DNA of 64,000 nucleotides from S015-6 sp964384945 (GTDB lineage: Bacteria; Desulfobacterota; DSWW01), in NCBI GenBank assembly GCA_964384945.1, contig CAYLMK010000005.1, positions 248,001-312,000 on the forward strand, read 5' to 3'. Below, one piece after another: positions 36,022 to 44,862 of the stretch (position 1 is the stretch's first letter; every line of letters begins with the position of its first letter). A program made the position numbers and the translations under genes. The notes below the pieces were generated by a model, which did no database searches, was not told where the DNA came from, and saw only the letters and a list, made by a program, of their open reading frames with translations.

Positions 36022-36825
36022 ATGAAGCTGGAGGGTCGAGTCGCCCTGATTACCGGAGGGGGCACAGGCATCGGGACCGCGATCGCGAAGCGGTTCGTAG
36101 CCGAGGGGGCCAAGGTCTGCATCACCGGGCGCCGCGGGGAGAAGCTCGAGCAGGTGGTTGCGGCCCTCCCTGCCGGATCCGCTGTGGCATGCGCGGGCAG
36201 CGTCACAAACATAGGGGATGCGGAGCGGATGGTCGCGGCCGCACTCGGCCTGCCGGGCCGTTTCGATCTGCTCGTGAACAACGCAGGGATTAACTCGGTG
36301 GGCGCGGTCGCCGACCTGGACCCGCACGGCTGGCGTGAGACTCTCGACGTAAACCTCACAGGCCCGTTTCTCATGATGCGGGCCGCGATCCCGAAGATGA
36401 TCGAGGAGGCGGGAGGCGGCTCGATCGTAAACATCGCCTCGGTGGGCGGCCTGCGGTGCATCCCCGATGGTGCGGCCTACTGCGTGTCCAAGGCAGGTCT
36501 CATCATGCTTTCCCGGCAGGTGGCCCTCGACTACGGGCCGAAGGGGATCCGGTCCAATGCCGTCTGCCCGGGCTGGGTGCGTACGCCGATGAGCGACCAG
36601 GAGATGGACGAGCTCGCCTCACAGATCGGCACCGACCGGGAAGGGGCCTTCGCAAAGGTCGTGGAGGAGGTGCCCCTTCGCCGCGTCGCAAGGCCCGAGG
36701 AGATCGCCGGCGCCTGTGTCTATCTTGCAAGCGAGGAATCGGTCTTCATGACCGGGGCCGTATTGGTGATCGACGGCGGCTCGGCCGTCGTGGACGTAGG
36801 GACAATGGCGTTCCGGACAGCGTGA
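36022..36825 (+). CDS. Short-chain dehydrogenase/reductase
   Basis: A 267-residue classical SDR with ATG after GGAGGAGAG. The TGxxxGxG loop (ITGGGTGIGTAIAKRF), NNAG, the catalytic Ser in SIVNIASVGG and Tyr-x3-Lys (AAYCVSKAGL), then NAVCPGWVRTPM are all intact. It would oxidise or reduce an alcohol/ketone with NAD(P)(H). It lies between the MoaF-like and the GMC oxidoreductase genes (22 bases to the latter), consistent with sequential oxidation of one substrate. Confidence 0.88.
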   Translation: MKLEGRVALITGGGTGIGTAIAKRFVAEGAKVCITGRRGEKLEQVVAALPAGSAVACAGSVTNIGDAERMVAAALGLPGRFDLLVNNAGINSVGAVADLDPHGWRETLDVNLTGPFLMMRAAIPKMIEEAGGGSIVNIASVGGLRCIPDGAAYCVSKAGLIMLSRQVALDYGPKGIRSNAVCPGWVRTPMSDQEMDELASQIGTDREGAFAKVVEEVPLRRVARPEEIAGACVYLASEESVFMTGAVLVIDGGSAVVDVGTMAFRTA

Positions 36826-36847
36826 GAAGAGACAAGGGGGATGACCC

Positions 36848-38194
36848 ATGAACGATAAGCCCCACACCACCCTGCAGGCGGATGTCGTCATCGCAGGATC
36901 GGGTCCAGGCGGGGCCACCGTGGCCCGCGAACTCGCCCGGAAGGGGAAGAAGGTCATCGTGTGCGAGGCCGGAGGCTACCACAAGTGGTTCGGCTACACT
37001 GCCTCCACGATGAACATCCTAGAAGGGAAAGGGATGACCTTCTCCTCGGAAGGAAACTGGGTCATCTCGGCCAAGACCGCGGGCGGAGGCTCGGTGGTAT
37101 ACGGCGGGCTTGCCTTCAAGCCGCCGGCATGGCTCAAGGAGAAATACGGCATAGACCTTCAGGCCGAGGTGGATGAGGTGTACGAGGAGGTGCCGGTGCG
37201 GCCTCTGCCGGACACGCACATAGGCCCCGGGGCCCGGAAGATCATGCAGGCCGCCCGGAAGCTGGGTCTCGACTGGAAGCCGAACGATCGATTCATCCGG
37301 CCGGAGAAGTGCAAGCCCGACTGCGGCCGGTGCATGCACGGCTGCAAAAAAGGGGCGAAGTGGACGGCCAGGGAATACCTGGAAGAGGCGGTGCGGAACG
37401 GCGCCCGGCTCCTGCTCCAGACCAAGGTGGACCGCGTGCTGACCGAGGGCGGAAAGGCCGTGGGCGTGAGGGCAAGGTCCCGTGAGGGGTGGGTCGATAT
37501 CCTGGCCGATACGGTCATCGTGTCCGCGGGCGGGCTCGGGACGCCGCCCATCCTGCAGCGGTCCGGGCTTCATGACGCAGGGCAGCGCTTTGTCGTGGAC
37601 TTCGGCCGGTTTGTCTGCGGTCCCTGCCCGACGCAGCCCTCCCGGTACCAGATCCCGGCGGCAACAGGGGTGAATCTGGCGGACGACGGCATCATCCTTG
37701 TGGACGCAACGCCCAAGCCCCTCCTCTATGCGGCCATGCTCGGCCTGTCCGGGCCGAAAGGATGGCTCGCCATGCCCAAGGTGCTGCAGACAAAGAAGAC
37801 GATCGGCATCCTGATGATGGTCAAGGACGAACTGGAAGGCAGGGTCAACCTGGACCGATCCTTCTCCAAACCGATCGACCCGGCGAGCTGGTCCAAGCTC
37901 AACAAGGGGACCGTTCTCGCAGAGGAAATCCTTCAGGGCGCAGGGGTGAGACGCAAGGATATCGTCACGACAACCGCCTTCGCGGCCCATCAGCTCGGTT
38001 CCGTTCGCATCGGCGGTCTGCTGGACAAGAACTGCCGGACCCCGATTCCCGGCTGCTACTGCATGGATGCCAGCGTTATCCCGGAGGAATGGGGCCTGCC
38101 CCCTATGGTGACGATCGTGGCCCTGGGAAAACGGCTGGCAAGGCACCTTTCAGCAACCGTGGAAACGAAGTCCGCAGTGCAGAAACCCGCCTGA
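36848..38194 (+). CDS. GMC-type FAD oxidoreductase with a four-cysteine insert
   Basis: A 448-residue flavoprotein. The N-terminal VVIAGSGPGGATVARELARK is the FAD dinucleotide-binding loop; VYGGLAFKPPAW and CYCMDASVIPEEWGLPPMVT are GMC blocks with the C-terminal active-site region. A compact motif C155-x3-C159-x2-C162-x3-C166 (KCKPDCGRCMHGCKKGAKW) could bind an Fe-S cluster and is shared with the paralogue at 61268. It is shorter than classic GMC enzymes. The likely role is oxidation of an alcohol with electrons passed to a carrier rather than oxygen. It ends the amidohydrolase-MoaF-SDR set. Confidence 0.83.
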   Translation: MNDKPHTTLQADVVIAGSGPGGATVARELARKGKKVIVCEAGGYHKWFGYTASTMNILEGKGMTFSSEGNWVISAKTAGGGSVVYGGLAFKPPAWLKEKYGIDLQAEVDEVYEEVPVRPLPDTHIGPGARKIMQAARKLGLDWKPNDRFIRPEKCKPDCGRCMHGCKKGAKWTAREYLEEAVRNGARLLLQTKVDRVLTEGGKAVGVRARSREGWVDILADTVIVSAGGLGTPPILQRSGLHDAGQRFVVDFGRFVCGPCPTQPSRYQIPAATGVNLADDGIILVDATPKPLLYAAMLGLSGPKGWLAMPKVLQTKKTIGILMMVKDELEGRVNLDRSFSKPIDPASWSKLNKGTVLAEEILQGAGVRRKDIVTTTAFAAHQLGSVRIGGLLDKNCRTPIPGCYCMDASVIPEEWGLPPMVTIVALGKRLARHLSATVETKSAVQKPA

Positions 38195-38512
38195 CCGCGG
38201 GTCCCAGAGACGAACAGGCCCTCCCGGAGCATCGCTGCGGGTGCAAATCCTGACGGTTCTGGAACTCTGGACCGTTCCAAAAAGACGCTTTCAAAGAATA
38301 GGGATCTCCAACCGCAGAACGCCCTGACAAGACAGTGGAGGCCTTCTGCCGCCCGCACCCGCGCAGTTTTCTTCGCGCTTGACACCGTGAGGCGACTCCC
38401 CCTATATTCCGGGCGGGGAGAAGCGCTTTTTCATGCTTTTCGGCTTCCTTCCGGTTCCGGCAGCTCTGACCGAATCTCCCGAACCTCACTCCAAAACCAG
38501 GAGGAGACTGCC
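38195..38512. other. Intergenic region upstream of the aquaporin gene
   Basis: About 320 bases with no credible gene. It holds the strong promoter at 38379-38408 and a roughly 100-base leader before the aquaporin start, ending with GGAGGAGACTGCC as ribosome-binding site. Confidence 0.6.
38379..38408 (+). promoter_or_regulatory. Sigma-70 promoter of the aquaporin gene
   Basis: TTGACA (38379-38384) and TATATT (38403-38408) are separated by 18 bases, a near-consensus pair. Transcription would start at about 38415, giving a leader of about 98 bases before the ATG at 38513. Confidence 0.65.
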
Positions 38513-39193
38513 ATGAAGAAGTATTTCGCGGAGTGCATCGGAACCTTCACGCTGGTGCTTTTCGGATGCGGGGCCGCCGTGATTGCAGGGACCAGCGTGG
38601 GCGTGCTGGGCATCGCCTTTGCCTTCGGCTTTGCCCTGATCGCGATGGCTTACGGAATCGGCCCGATCTCGGGATGCCACATCAACCCGGCGGTGAGCCT
38701 GGGGGTGTTCACGGCAGGAAGGATGAACGCACAGGACCTGATCGGATACATCGTGGCCCAGATCGTGGGTGCGATCCTGGCGGCCACGGTCCTGGCGGTG
38801 ATCCAGTCCGGAATCGCGGGGGGATACGAGATTGCGGGAGGCCGCCTTGGACAGAACGGGTGGGGGCCGGGCTACATGAAGGAATACAATCTCACCGCGG
38901 CCGCCGTCTTCGAGTTCGTGGCCACCCTGCTGTTCGTCATCGCCATCCTGGGATCCACACAGGCCAAGGCGCCCGCCCAGATCGCAGGGCTCGCCATCGG
39001 CATTACCCTGGTCGTGATTCACATCGTCGGCATCAACGTGACCGGGGTATCGGTCAACCCGGCCCGCAGCCTCGGGCCCGCCCTGCTTGTCGGAGGCAAG
39101 GCGATGGCCCAGGTCTGGCTCTTCCTCGTCATCCCGAGCCTGGCCGGCATCGTGGCCGGGATCCTCTTCCGGACAAAGGCCCTGGAGGCATAG
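38513..39193 (+). CDS. Aquaporin (MIP family, AqpZ-like)
   Basis: A 226-residue channel with six transmembrane helices. Both NPA boxes are intact: CHINPAVSLG and VNPARSLGP. The N-terminal MKKYFAECIGTFTLVLFGCG and the Arg directly after the second NPA (selectivity filter) are as in water-type aquaporins. Start ATG follows GGAGGAGACTGCC. Probably water or small neutral solute flux in the inner membrane; a glycerol facilitator is less likely from length and motifs. It has its own promoter; the enoyl-CoA hydratase gene follows after about 36 bases. Confidence 0.92.
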   Translation: MKKYFAECIGTFTLVLFGCGAAVIAGTSVGVLGIAFAFGFALIAMAYGIGPISGCHINPAVSLGVFTAGRMNAQDLIGYIVAQIVGAILAATVLAVIQSGIAGGYEIAGGRLGQNGWGPGYMKEYNLTAAAVFEFVATLLFVIAILGSTQAKAPAQIAGLAIGITLVVIHIVGINVTGVSVNPARSLGPALLVGGKAMAQVWLFLVIPSLAGIVAGILFRTKALEA

Positions 39194-39229
39194 AAAGCGC
39201 ACCGTCGAAGACGCCGCGGAGACATGAGC

Positions 39230-40015
39230 ATGAGAAACTACGAAACCCTCCTGTGTGAGCAGTCGGGCGAGGTCCTCACGGTCGCCCTGAACCGGCCGAA
39301 GTTGAACCTCTTCAACATGAAGATGATCGAGGAGCTGATCGAGGTCTGGCATTCCCTGCGCACGAACCGCACCGTTCGATTCGTGATTCTCACCGCACGG
39401 GGGGACCACTTCTCCGCGGGCGCCGACCTGAAACAGATCCACGAAAACGATTTCACGGCCGAGGACGCGCGCTACCAGCAGCTCCTCGGCCACGAGCTGA
39501 TGAGAAGCCTGGAAAACCTCGAGCAGGTCACCGTGGCCTCCCTGCGGGGGGTGGTCTGCGGGGCGGGCATGGCCGTGGCGCAGGCCTGCGACTTCCGGAT
39601 CATGGCCGAGGATAGCTACTACATTGTCCCGGAAACGCTCGTGGGCACTTACTACACGTGGGGCTGCACGCCCAGGCTGGTCCGGATGGTGGGCGCTTCC
39701 AAGGCAATGGAGATCATCATGACCTGCGACCCCGTCCCGGCCCGGGAGGCCTACCGGCTCAACCTGGCCAACCAGGTGGTGCCGAAGGAGGCCTTAGAGG
39801 AGGCCACCCGGGCCTTTGTCGCCAAGATCGCGTCGAGAAGCCCGGCCTGCGTCCGGATCACGAAGAAGATCGCCCTCGGGGCCTCCATGGAAGGCTTCGG
39901 CAACATGTTCGTCTGCGAGCCGGAACTGATGCAGGGGGTGGTCTACACCGGGGAGACACGGGAGGGGATCAGCGCCTTCCTGGAGAAGAGGCCCCCGAAA
40001 TACGGAGAGCGGTAG
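39230..40015 (+). CDS. Enoyl-CoA hydratase/isomerase family protein
   Basis: A crotonase-fold protein of 261 residues from the ATG at 39230, 8 bases after GGAG; an ATG at 39224 adds two residues. The CoA-binding and oxyanion blocks GDHFSAGADLKQI and VASLRGVVCGAGMAVAQACD are intact, and FRIMAEDSYYIVPETLVGTY holds the usual position of the first catalytic acid. It acts on an enoyl-CoA as hydratase, isomerase or ring hydrolase. Downstream acyl-CoA dehydrogenases suggest a beta-oxidation-like path. Confidence 0.86.
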   Translation: MRNYETLLCEQSGEVLTVALNRPKLNLFNMKMIEELIEVWHSLRTNRTVRFVILTARGDHFSAGADLKQIHENDFTAEDARYQQLLGHELMRSLENLEQVTVASLRGVVCGAGMAVAQACDFRIMAEDSYYIVPETLVGTYYTWGCTPRLVRMVGASKAMEIIMTCDPVPAREAYRLNLANQVVPKEALEEATRAFVAKIASRSPACVRITKKIALGASMEGFGNMFVCEPELMQGVVYTGETREGISAFLEKRPPKYGER

Positions 40016-40357
40016 GCGTCGGTTGTGACCGGATGTCGGCTCTGGAACTTCTGCCTTCTTTCTCGATGCCGGATCAGGTCCGGCATGACGATGCGCAAGA
40101 GTCTTGTGAGACGGGAAGGCGCCCGACGCAAGGCTCCACCCTTCGCTTCCCGAATCGACGGAACGCTCCCCAGGAGGCGCCGCACAGGATAGAAGGACGC
40201 CCCGTTCTCTACCGGACCGGTAGGTGACATCCCCTCGATCTCCGTCGCTCCTATAGAAATCGGCAGCCGTATTCGCTAGTATAGTCGGCCTGAAGCCGGA
40301 GGCCGGCCCCACCGCTCCCCTCCCTTCCCGCTGCACACGCAAAGGAGGATTTTGCTT
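40016..40357. other. Intergenic region with a REP-like palindrome
   Basis: No gene. It contains the short palindrome at 40066-40086 and, near 40280-40285, TATAGT as a possible -10 for the acyl-CoA dehydrogenase operon, without a good -35. The region ends with AAAGGAGG, the ribosome-binding site of the dehydrogenase gene. Confidence 0.45.
40066..40086. repeat. REP-like palindrome
   Basis: ATGCCGGA-TCAGG-TCCGGCAT, perfect 8-bp arms around a 5-base loop, in the wider context TTTCTCGATGCCGG...CATGACG. This is the kind of short extragenic palindrome found in many copies in proteobacterial genomes. Only one copy is evident here. Confidence 0.6.
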
Positions 40358-41524
40358 ATGGACTTCAGCTTTTCGCCGGAAGAAGAACGACTGTTGGAGG
40401 AGGTCCGCGCCTTCCTCAAGACCGAGGTCACCGACGCCCTGCTCTCCGAGTCCCAGAAACTGGGTCACATTTACGGGGGACAGGAGGGACGCAAGTTCAT
40501 CCGGAAGTTCGCGTCCCACGGGTGGCTCACGCCCAACTGGCCCCCCGAGTACGGGGGGCTGGGCACATCGGCCGCCGTGGCATTCGCCATACGGGAGGAG
40601 ATGGCGTACGTGGGCACGCCCCTGATCTTCGTCGCCGCCCACATGGCGGGCCCCACGATCATGCACTTCGGAAGCCAGGCGATGAAGGACAAGTGGCTTC
40701 TGCCCATCGCGCGGGGAGAGGTCGAGTTCTGCCTCGGCTACACCGAACCCCAAGCCGGCTCGGACCTCGGGGCTCTCAACATCCGCGCCGTCGACAAGGG
40801 GGATTACTTCCTGCTCAACGGCCAGAAGACCTTCAACACCCACGCGCACGTGGCCGACTATCACTGGCTCGGGACGATCACGGACCCGGACGCGAAGAAG
40901 TACCGCAACATGTCGCTCATGATCGTGGATCTGAAGAGCCCGGGCATCACGATTCGGCCCCTCATCACCATGGCCGGCTGGCAGACGAACGAGGTCTACT
41001 ACGATGACGTGATCGTGCCCAAGGAAAACCTGGTGGGCGAGCTGAACGCAGGGTTCTTCTACGTGATGCACGCCCTGGACTACGAGAGGATGTTTCCCCT
41101 GGCCGTCTACGGACGGCTTCTCGACGAGGTCGTCGAATACGCCCGAACCAAGAAGGTGAACGGCCGGCCCCTGTCCAAGGATCCGATCGTGCGGCAGAAG
41201 CTCGCCCAGATGAGGATCGAGCTCGAGGCGAACCGCCATCTGTATTACCGGCTCGCCCACATGCTCGACAGCGGGCAGGTTCCGAACTATCAGGCATCCA
41301 TGCAGAAGCTCTTCGCCACAGAGACGGCCCAGCACATCGCCAACACCGGGATGGAGGTCCTGGGCATGTTCGCTCAACTGAAGACGGACTCCAAATGGGC
41401 CGCCCTGGCCGGAAAGGCGGAGAAGTTCTACCGGACGAGCGTGGTGGAGACGATCTATGCCGGAACCTCGGAGGTCCAGAGGGGCATCATCGCCCTGAGA
41501 GGCCTCGATCTTCCGCGCAAGTAA
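40358..41524 (+). CDS. Acyl-CoA dehydrogenase (first of a pair)
   Basis: A 388-residue flavoprotein starting at the ATG after AAAGGAGG. The helical N-domain (GWLTPNWPPEYGGLGTSAAV), the FAD/substrate beta-domain (FCLGYTEPQAGSDLGALNIR, LLNGQKTFNTHAHVAD) and the C-terminal helices (YRTSVVETIYAGTSEVQRGI) are all present. It dehydrogenates an acyl-CoA at C2-C3. The second acyl-CoA dehydrogenase gene follows after 15 bases; such side-by-side pairs often form alpha2beta2 enzymes acting on cyclic or branched acyl-CoAs. Confidence 0.88.
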   Translation: MDFSFSPEEERLLEEVRAFLKTEVTDALLSESQKLGHIYGGQEGRKFIRKFASHGWLTPNWPPEYGGLGTSAAVAFAIREEMAYVGTPLIFVAAHMAGPTIMHFGSQAMKDKWLLPIARGEVEFCLGYTEPQAGSDLGALNIRAVDKGDYFLLNGQKTFNTHAHVADYHWLGTITDPDAKKYRNMSLMIVDLKSPGITIRPLITMAGWQTNEVYYDDVIVPKENLVGELNAGFFYVMHALDYERMFPLAVYGRLLDEVVEYARTKKVNGRPLSKDPIVRQKLAQMRIELEANRHLYYRLAHMLDSGQVPNYQASMQKLFATETAQHIANTGMEVLGMFAQLKTDSKWAALAGKAEKFYRTSVVETIYAGTSEVQRGIIALRGLDLPRK

Positions 41525-41539
41525 TCAGGGGGGAGAGCC

Positions 41540-42664
41540 ATGAACTACGAGCTGAACGAAGACCAGAGAATTATCAAAGAGTCGGCACACAGGCTCCTCG
41601 CAGAGGCGTGCCCCTCGGATTTCGTACGCAGGATGGCCCAGGACGAGAAAGGATTCACGGCAGAGCTCTGGAACAGCATGGCCGAGCTGGGATGGATGGG
41701 GCTCCCCTTCCCGGAGGAGTACGGCGGTTCCGGTATGAGCTTTCTCGACCTCGCCGTCATCCTGACCGAGATGGGCTACTTCTGCACCCCGGGCCCCTTC
41801 TTCTCCACGGTCGTTCTGGGGGGCCTGACCGTCCTCGAGGTGGGGTCGGAGGAACAGAAGAGGGCGATCCTGCCGGAAGTCGCCGCCGGAAAGCGCTTTC
41901 TGACCCTTGCGTGGCTGGAGGAAGAGGGCGTCTTCCAGCCCCAGGCGATCCGGCTGACCGCGGATCTCCAGGCAGACCAATACCTCCTTTCCGGCACGAA
42001 GCTTTTTGTCCCGGACGCTCACGTGGCGGATACGATCCTCTGCGCGGCCCGGACAGGCAAGCCCCCGAAGGCGATCAGCCTGTTTCTGGTCGATGCGAAG
42101 CAGCCCGGGATCCGTATCACTCCCCTTCACACCGTGGCGGACGACAAGCAGTTCGAGGTCGCCTTCGACCGTGTGCCGGTGCCGGAGAGCGGGATCCTCG
42201 GCAAGGCGGGAAAGGGCTGGCCGGTTCTCCACAACACCCTGCTCAGGGCCGCTGTGGGCAAGTGCGCGGAGATGGACGGAGCGTCCCGGAAGGCCCTCGA
42301 GTTCGCGGTCGGTTATGCGAAGGAGCGGGTTCAGTTCGGCAAGCTCATCGGAACCTTTCAGGCGATCCAGCAGCACTGCGCCGACATGCTGACCCTCGCG
42401 GACACGATCCACTTCATGACCTGTCACGCGGCCTGGAAGATCGCCGCCGGGCCTCCCTTCGACCAGGAGGCCTCCATGTGCAAGGCCTGGGTCAGCCAGA
42501 ACCACCGCAAGCTGGTGGCCCTGGCCCATCAGGTCCTGGGCGGCATTGGGTTCATGGAGGAGCACGACCTTCAAATCTACTTCCGGCGGGCCAAGGCTGC
42601 GGAACTGGCCTTCGGCGATGCCGATCTTCACCGGGAGAGGGTCGCGCAGGCCATGGGGCTTTAG
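41540..42664 (+). CDS. Acyl-CoA dehydrogenase (second of a pair)
   Basis: A 374-residue acyl-CoA dehydrogenase, start ATG after GGGGGGAGAGCC. LGWMGLPFPEEYGGSGMSFL, GKGWPVLHNTLLRAAVGKCA and VLGGIGFMEEHDLQIYFRRA match the family, but the central beta-domain signature is weaker than in the upstream gene (LFVPDAHVADTILCAA in place of the usual nGxKxfit). Divergent partner subunits are typical of heteromeric acyl-CoA dehydrogenases, where only one subunit supplies the catalytic base. The two genes are surely one operon. Confidence 0.85.
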   Translation: MNYELNEDQRIIKESAHRLLAEACPSDFVRRMAQDEKGFTAELWNSMAELGWMGLPFPEEYGGSGMSFLDLAVILTEMGYFCTPGPFFSTVVLGGLTVLEVGSEEQKRAILPEVAAGKRFLTLAWLEEEGVFQPQAIRLTADLQADQYLLSGTKLFVPDAHVADTILCAARTGKPPKAISLFLVDAKQPGIRITPLHTVADDKQFEVAFDRVPVPESGILGKAGKGWPVLHNTLLRAAVGKCAEMDGASRKALEFAVGYAKERVQFGKLIGTFQAIQQHCADMLTLADTIHFMTCHAAWKIAAGPPFDQEASMCKAWVSQNHRKLVALAHQVLGGIGFMEEHDLQIYFRRAKAAELAFGDADLHRERVAQAMGL

Positions 42665-42810
42665 TCCTGCGCTGTCCCTTCGGACCGAACAGGATCGAGC
42701 CGGATTGACGCCTCCGGTGGGGAAAAGGCGGGGAGCTAACAGCTAATACCTAACGGCTGTCGCTTGCTCCGAGGGCGAGGAAGATAGACGCAAGCCGGGG
42801 AGGAGCCCCT

Positions 42811-43821
42811 GTGACGACGCAGAAAACGAAAGTAGACACCGTACGCCTTCAGAACCTGAGTTACGGACACAAGCAGGCGGCCGCGCTCCGCGCCGCGATC
42901 GAGCTCGACCTCTTCACGCGCCTTTCGGAAGGGGCTTCGCGCATCCCGGAGATCGCCGCGAAGGTCGGCATCACGGAACTCAATGCGGAGAGGCTCGCGG
43001 TCGCCTGCACGGCCCTGGGGCTCCTCGAGAAGGAAGCGGACCGCTACCGAAACGCCCCGGACGTCGAGCGCTTCCTCGTAAAGGGGAAGATGACCTACAT
43101 CGGCCCCTGGATCCTCTTCAACGGGTGGGATTTCGAACAGTGGAAGAACCTGGCCGGCATCATGAAGTCGAACGAGCCGCCCCGGGTGCTCGGTCTGTAC
43201 GAATCGCTGGACGACGACATGGCCCGGGTCTACCATGACGCCACCTATACGGTCGGCCTGGGCGCGGGCATGCTCTTCGCCCGGGACGTGGATCTGAGCC
43301 GCCGAACGCTCATCCTCGACCTGGGCGGAGGCTCGGGCGCCTACTGCATCGCCGCCCTGCAGAAGTATCCTCATCTGCGCGCGATCGTCATGGATTTCGC
43401 GCCGGTGTGCAAGATCGCCCAAGGCTTCATCTCCCAATGGAAACTGCAAGACAAGATCTCCACCCTGCCCGGAGACTTCACGAGCGATCCCCTCCCCTCC
43501 GGCGCGGACGTGATGATCATGGCGAGCAACCTGCCCCAGTACAACGAGGAGGTGCTGGGAAGGGTCCTGAGGAAGGCATACGCTGCCATGGCTCCGGGCG
43601 GGGAGTACCACGTCTGCGGCGAAACCCTGGACAACGACAAGTGCGGGCCCGTGGGCCCTGCCCTGTGGGGCCTTCACGAGGCGCTTTTCGGGAGCCACGG
43701 GCGGGCCCACTCTGAAGAAGAGGTTGTCGGCTACCTGGAGAAGGCCGGCTTCGTCGACGCCCGGGTGCACCCCTTCGTTCCCGGGTCGCTCACGCGGATC
43801 ACGGCCTACAAGCCGAAATAG
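42811..43821 (+). CDS. O-methyltransferase family 2-like protein
   Basis: A 336-residue protein starting at GTG after GGGAGGAGCCCC. An N-terminal winged-helix dimerisation region (ALRAAIELDLFTRLSEGASR, then VGITELNAERLAVACTALGL) precedes the SAM-binding fold (LILDLGGGSGAYCIAALQKY, then AIVMDF). This is the layout of plant-type/bacterial O-methyltransferases (PF00891). The acceptor is unknown; it may methylate a hydroxylated intermediate or cofactor. It lies about 150 bases behind the acyl-CoA dehydrogenase pair. Confidence 0.82.
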   Translation: MTTQKTKVDTVRLQNLSYGHKQAAALRAAIELDLFTRLSEGASRIPEIAAKVGITELNAERLAVACTALGLLEKEADRYRNAPDVERFLVKGKMTYIGPWILFNGWDFEQWKNLAGIMKSNEPPRVLGLYESLDDDMARVYHDATYTVGLGAGMLFARDVDLSRRTLILDLGGGSGAYCIAALQKYPHLRAIVMDFAPVCKIAQGFISQWKLQDKISTLPGDFTSDPLPSGADVMIMASNLPQYNEEVLGRVLRKAYAAMAPGGEYHVCGETLDNDKCGPVGPALWGLHEALFGSHGRAHSEEEVVGYLEKAGFVDARVHPFVPGSLTRITAYKPK

Positions 43822-43975
43822 AAGGTCATAGGCCGGGAGCCAGACCCATCTTTTCACCTGCCTTGGCCCGCGTCAGAGCGAACTGGCGCCGAGCCGGAGC
43901 AACGCCCTCCAAGAACACGAGGTCAGCACCATAGATTGGGTGCCCCCACAGTTCGTCCGCCCGATCATAGGCCTG

Positions 43976-44311
43976 TTATCTTCCCTCCGCGTCCGGATCA
44001 CGGTCCGTCGATAGTGACGAATACTCGCCGAGGATCCTCTGGAGCGGTTCGAGAAGAACCCTGCGATCTTCCTCATGGAGCCTGCCCAGTTTCCGAAGCG
44101 CGATATTCTTCTCAATTGCAGTTACGACGGGTTTGACCACGGAGGGCTTGAGAAGGCCTGCTTTCTGCCAATGCCCGACTGGACATTCCCCAAGGCCGGT
44201 GCCGGGCCTCACCCGACTGGTCACGGCCAGAGGCATCAAGTCCGGCCGTTCGAGGCTGTACGCAGAAGAACTGACGACCACAGCCGGGCGCTTCTTGAAT
44301 GACTACGGCCC
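43976..44311 (-). pseudogene. 5'-truncated MazF/PemK-type toxin
   Basis: Reading leftwards, SFKKRPAVVVSSSAYSLERP, ECPVGHWQKAGLLKPSVVKP and the end NIALRKLGRLHEEDRRVLL are the core and C-terminus of the PemK/MazF mRNA interferase. The first strand (with the GDVVLVxFP-like start) is missing: an in-frame stop (TAG) precedes SFKKRP, and no antitoxin gene is seen. The toxin remnant borders the IS91 transposase debris. Confidence 0.65.
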
Positions 44312-44539
44312 GGCATCCGTTCGCGGGTACATTCCGAAGAGAGAGCCGGAAAGGCGATTTTCGGGCATACGGGGGCGCTGACCATGCTGAGAACCGCCTC
44401 GTAGGGCCGCATCAACACTCCCCGTGGGCGGGAGGCGCCTGGGAGAAGTCGTCCTCCTCTTTTGCTTGATTTCCCTTGAGCAGGGATCCGGTTCCAAACC
44501 GGTTGGAACCCCATCGTCAGCATCGCGTTCTCGCTCCCT

Positions 44540-44862
44540 GCCCCGGGTGGAATTCGCATAAGCGCCATAGCAGCGCACAGACTGCTGTCCTCTTTCCGGG
44601 AGGTGGCTTCCCATGGCGGCCAGCCATTCGGGAGCCTCGTAGCTCTTCTTCTCCTTTCTGTCCTTGGAGAAGTACATGACCTTGGCCTCCTCAGGTCTGC
44701 ATTCCATCCTCTTCCTCCAAGGTTCTCAAATGGAATTTCGGGGCAGGCCGGAAACCTCCCCTGCCGCGGAAGCAGCCGTCGGAGCAGAGCACATGGATAT
44801 GCGGGTGCAAGCGTTGGAGAAGAAAAGAATCAAGAAGGCTTCATAGCGGGGAAAAGCCTTGC
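44540..44862 (-). pseudogene. IS91-family (HUH) transposase remnant
   Basis: Two frames carry consecutive pieces of one transposase. Reading leftwards, QRLHPHIHVLCSDGCFRGRG has the H-x-H of an HUH rolling-circle nuclease, followed by GGFRPAP. After a frame change, YFSKDRKEKKSYEAPEWLAA leads into a MGSHLPERGQQSVRCYGAYA block, the typical IS91-type 'GSH-PERG-VR-YG-Y-N' stretch. The 5' end and the 3' end are absent or unreadable. The remnant overlaps the 3' end of the meaB gene at 44830. Confidence 0.68.
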
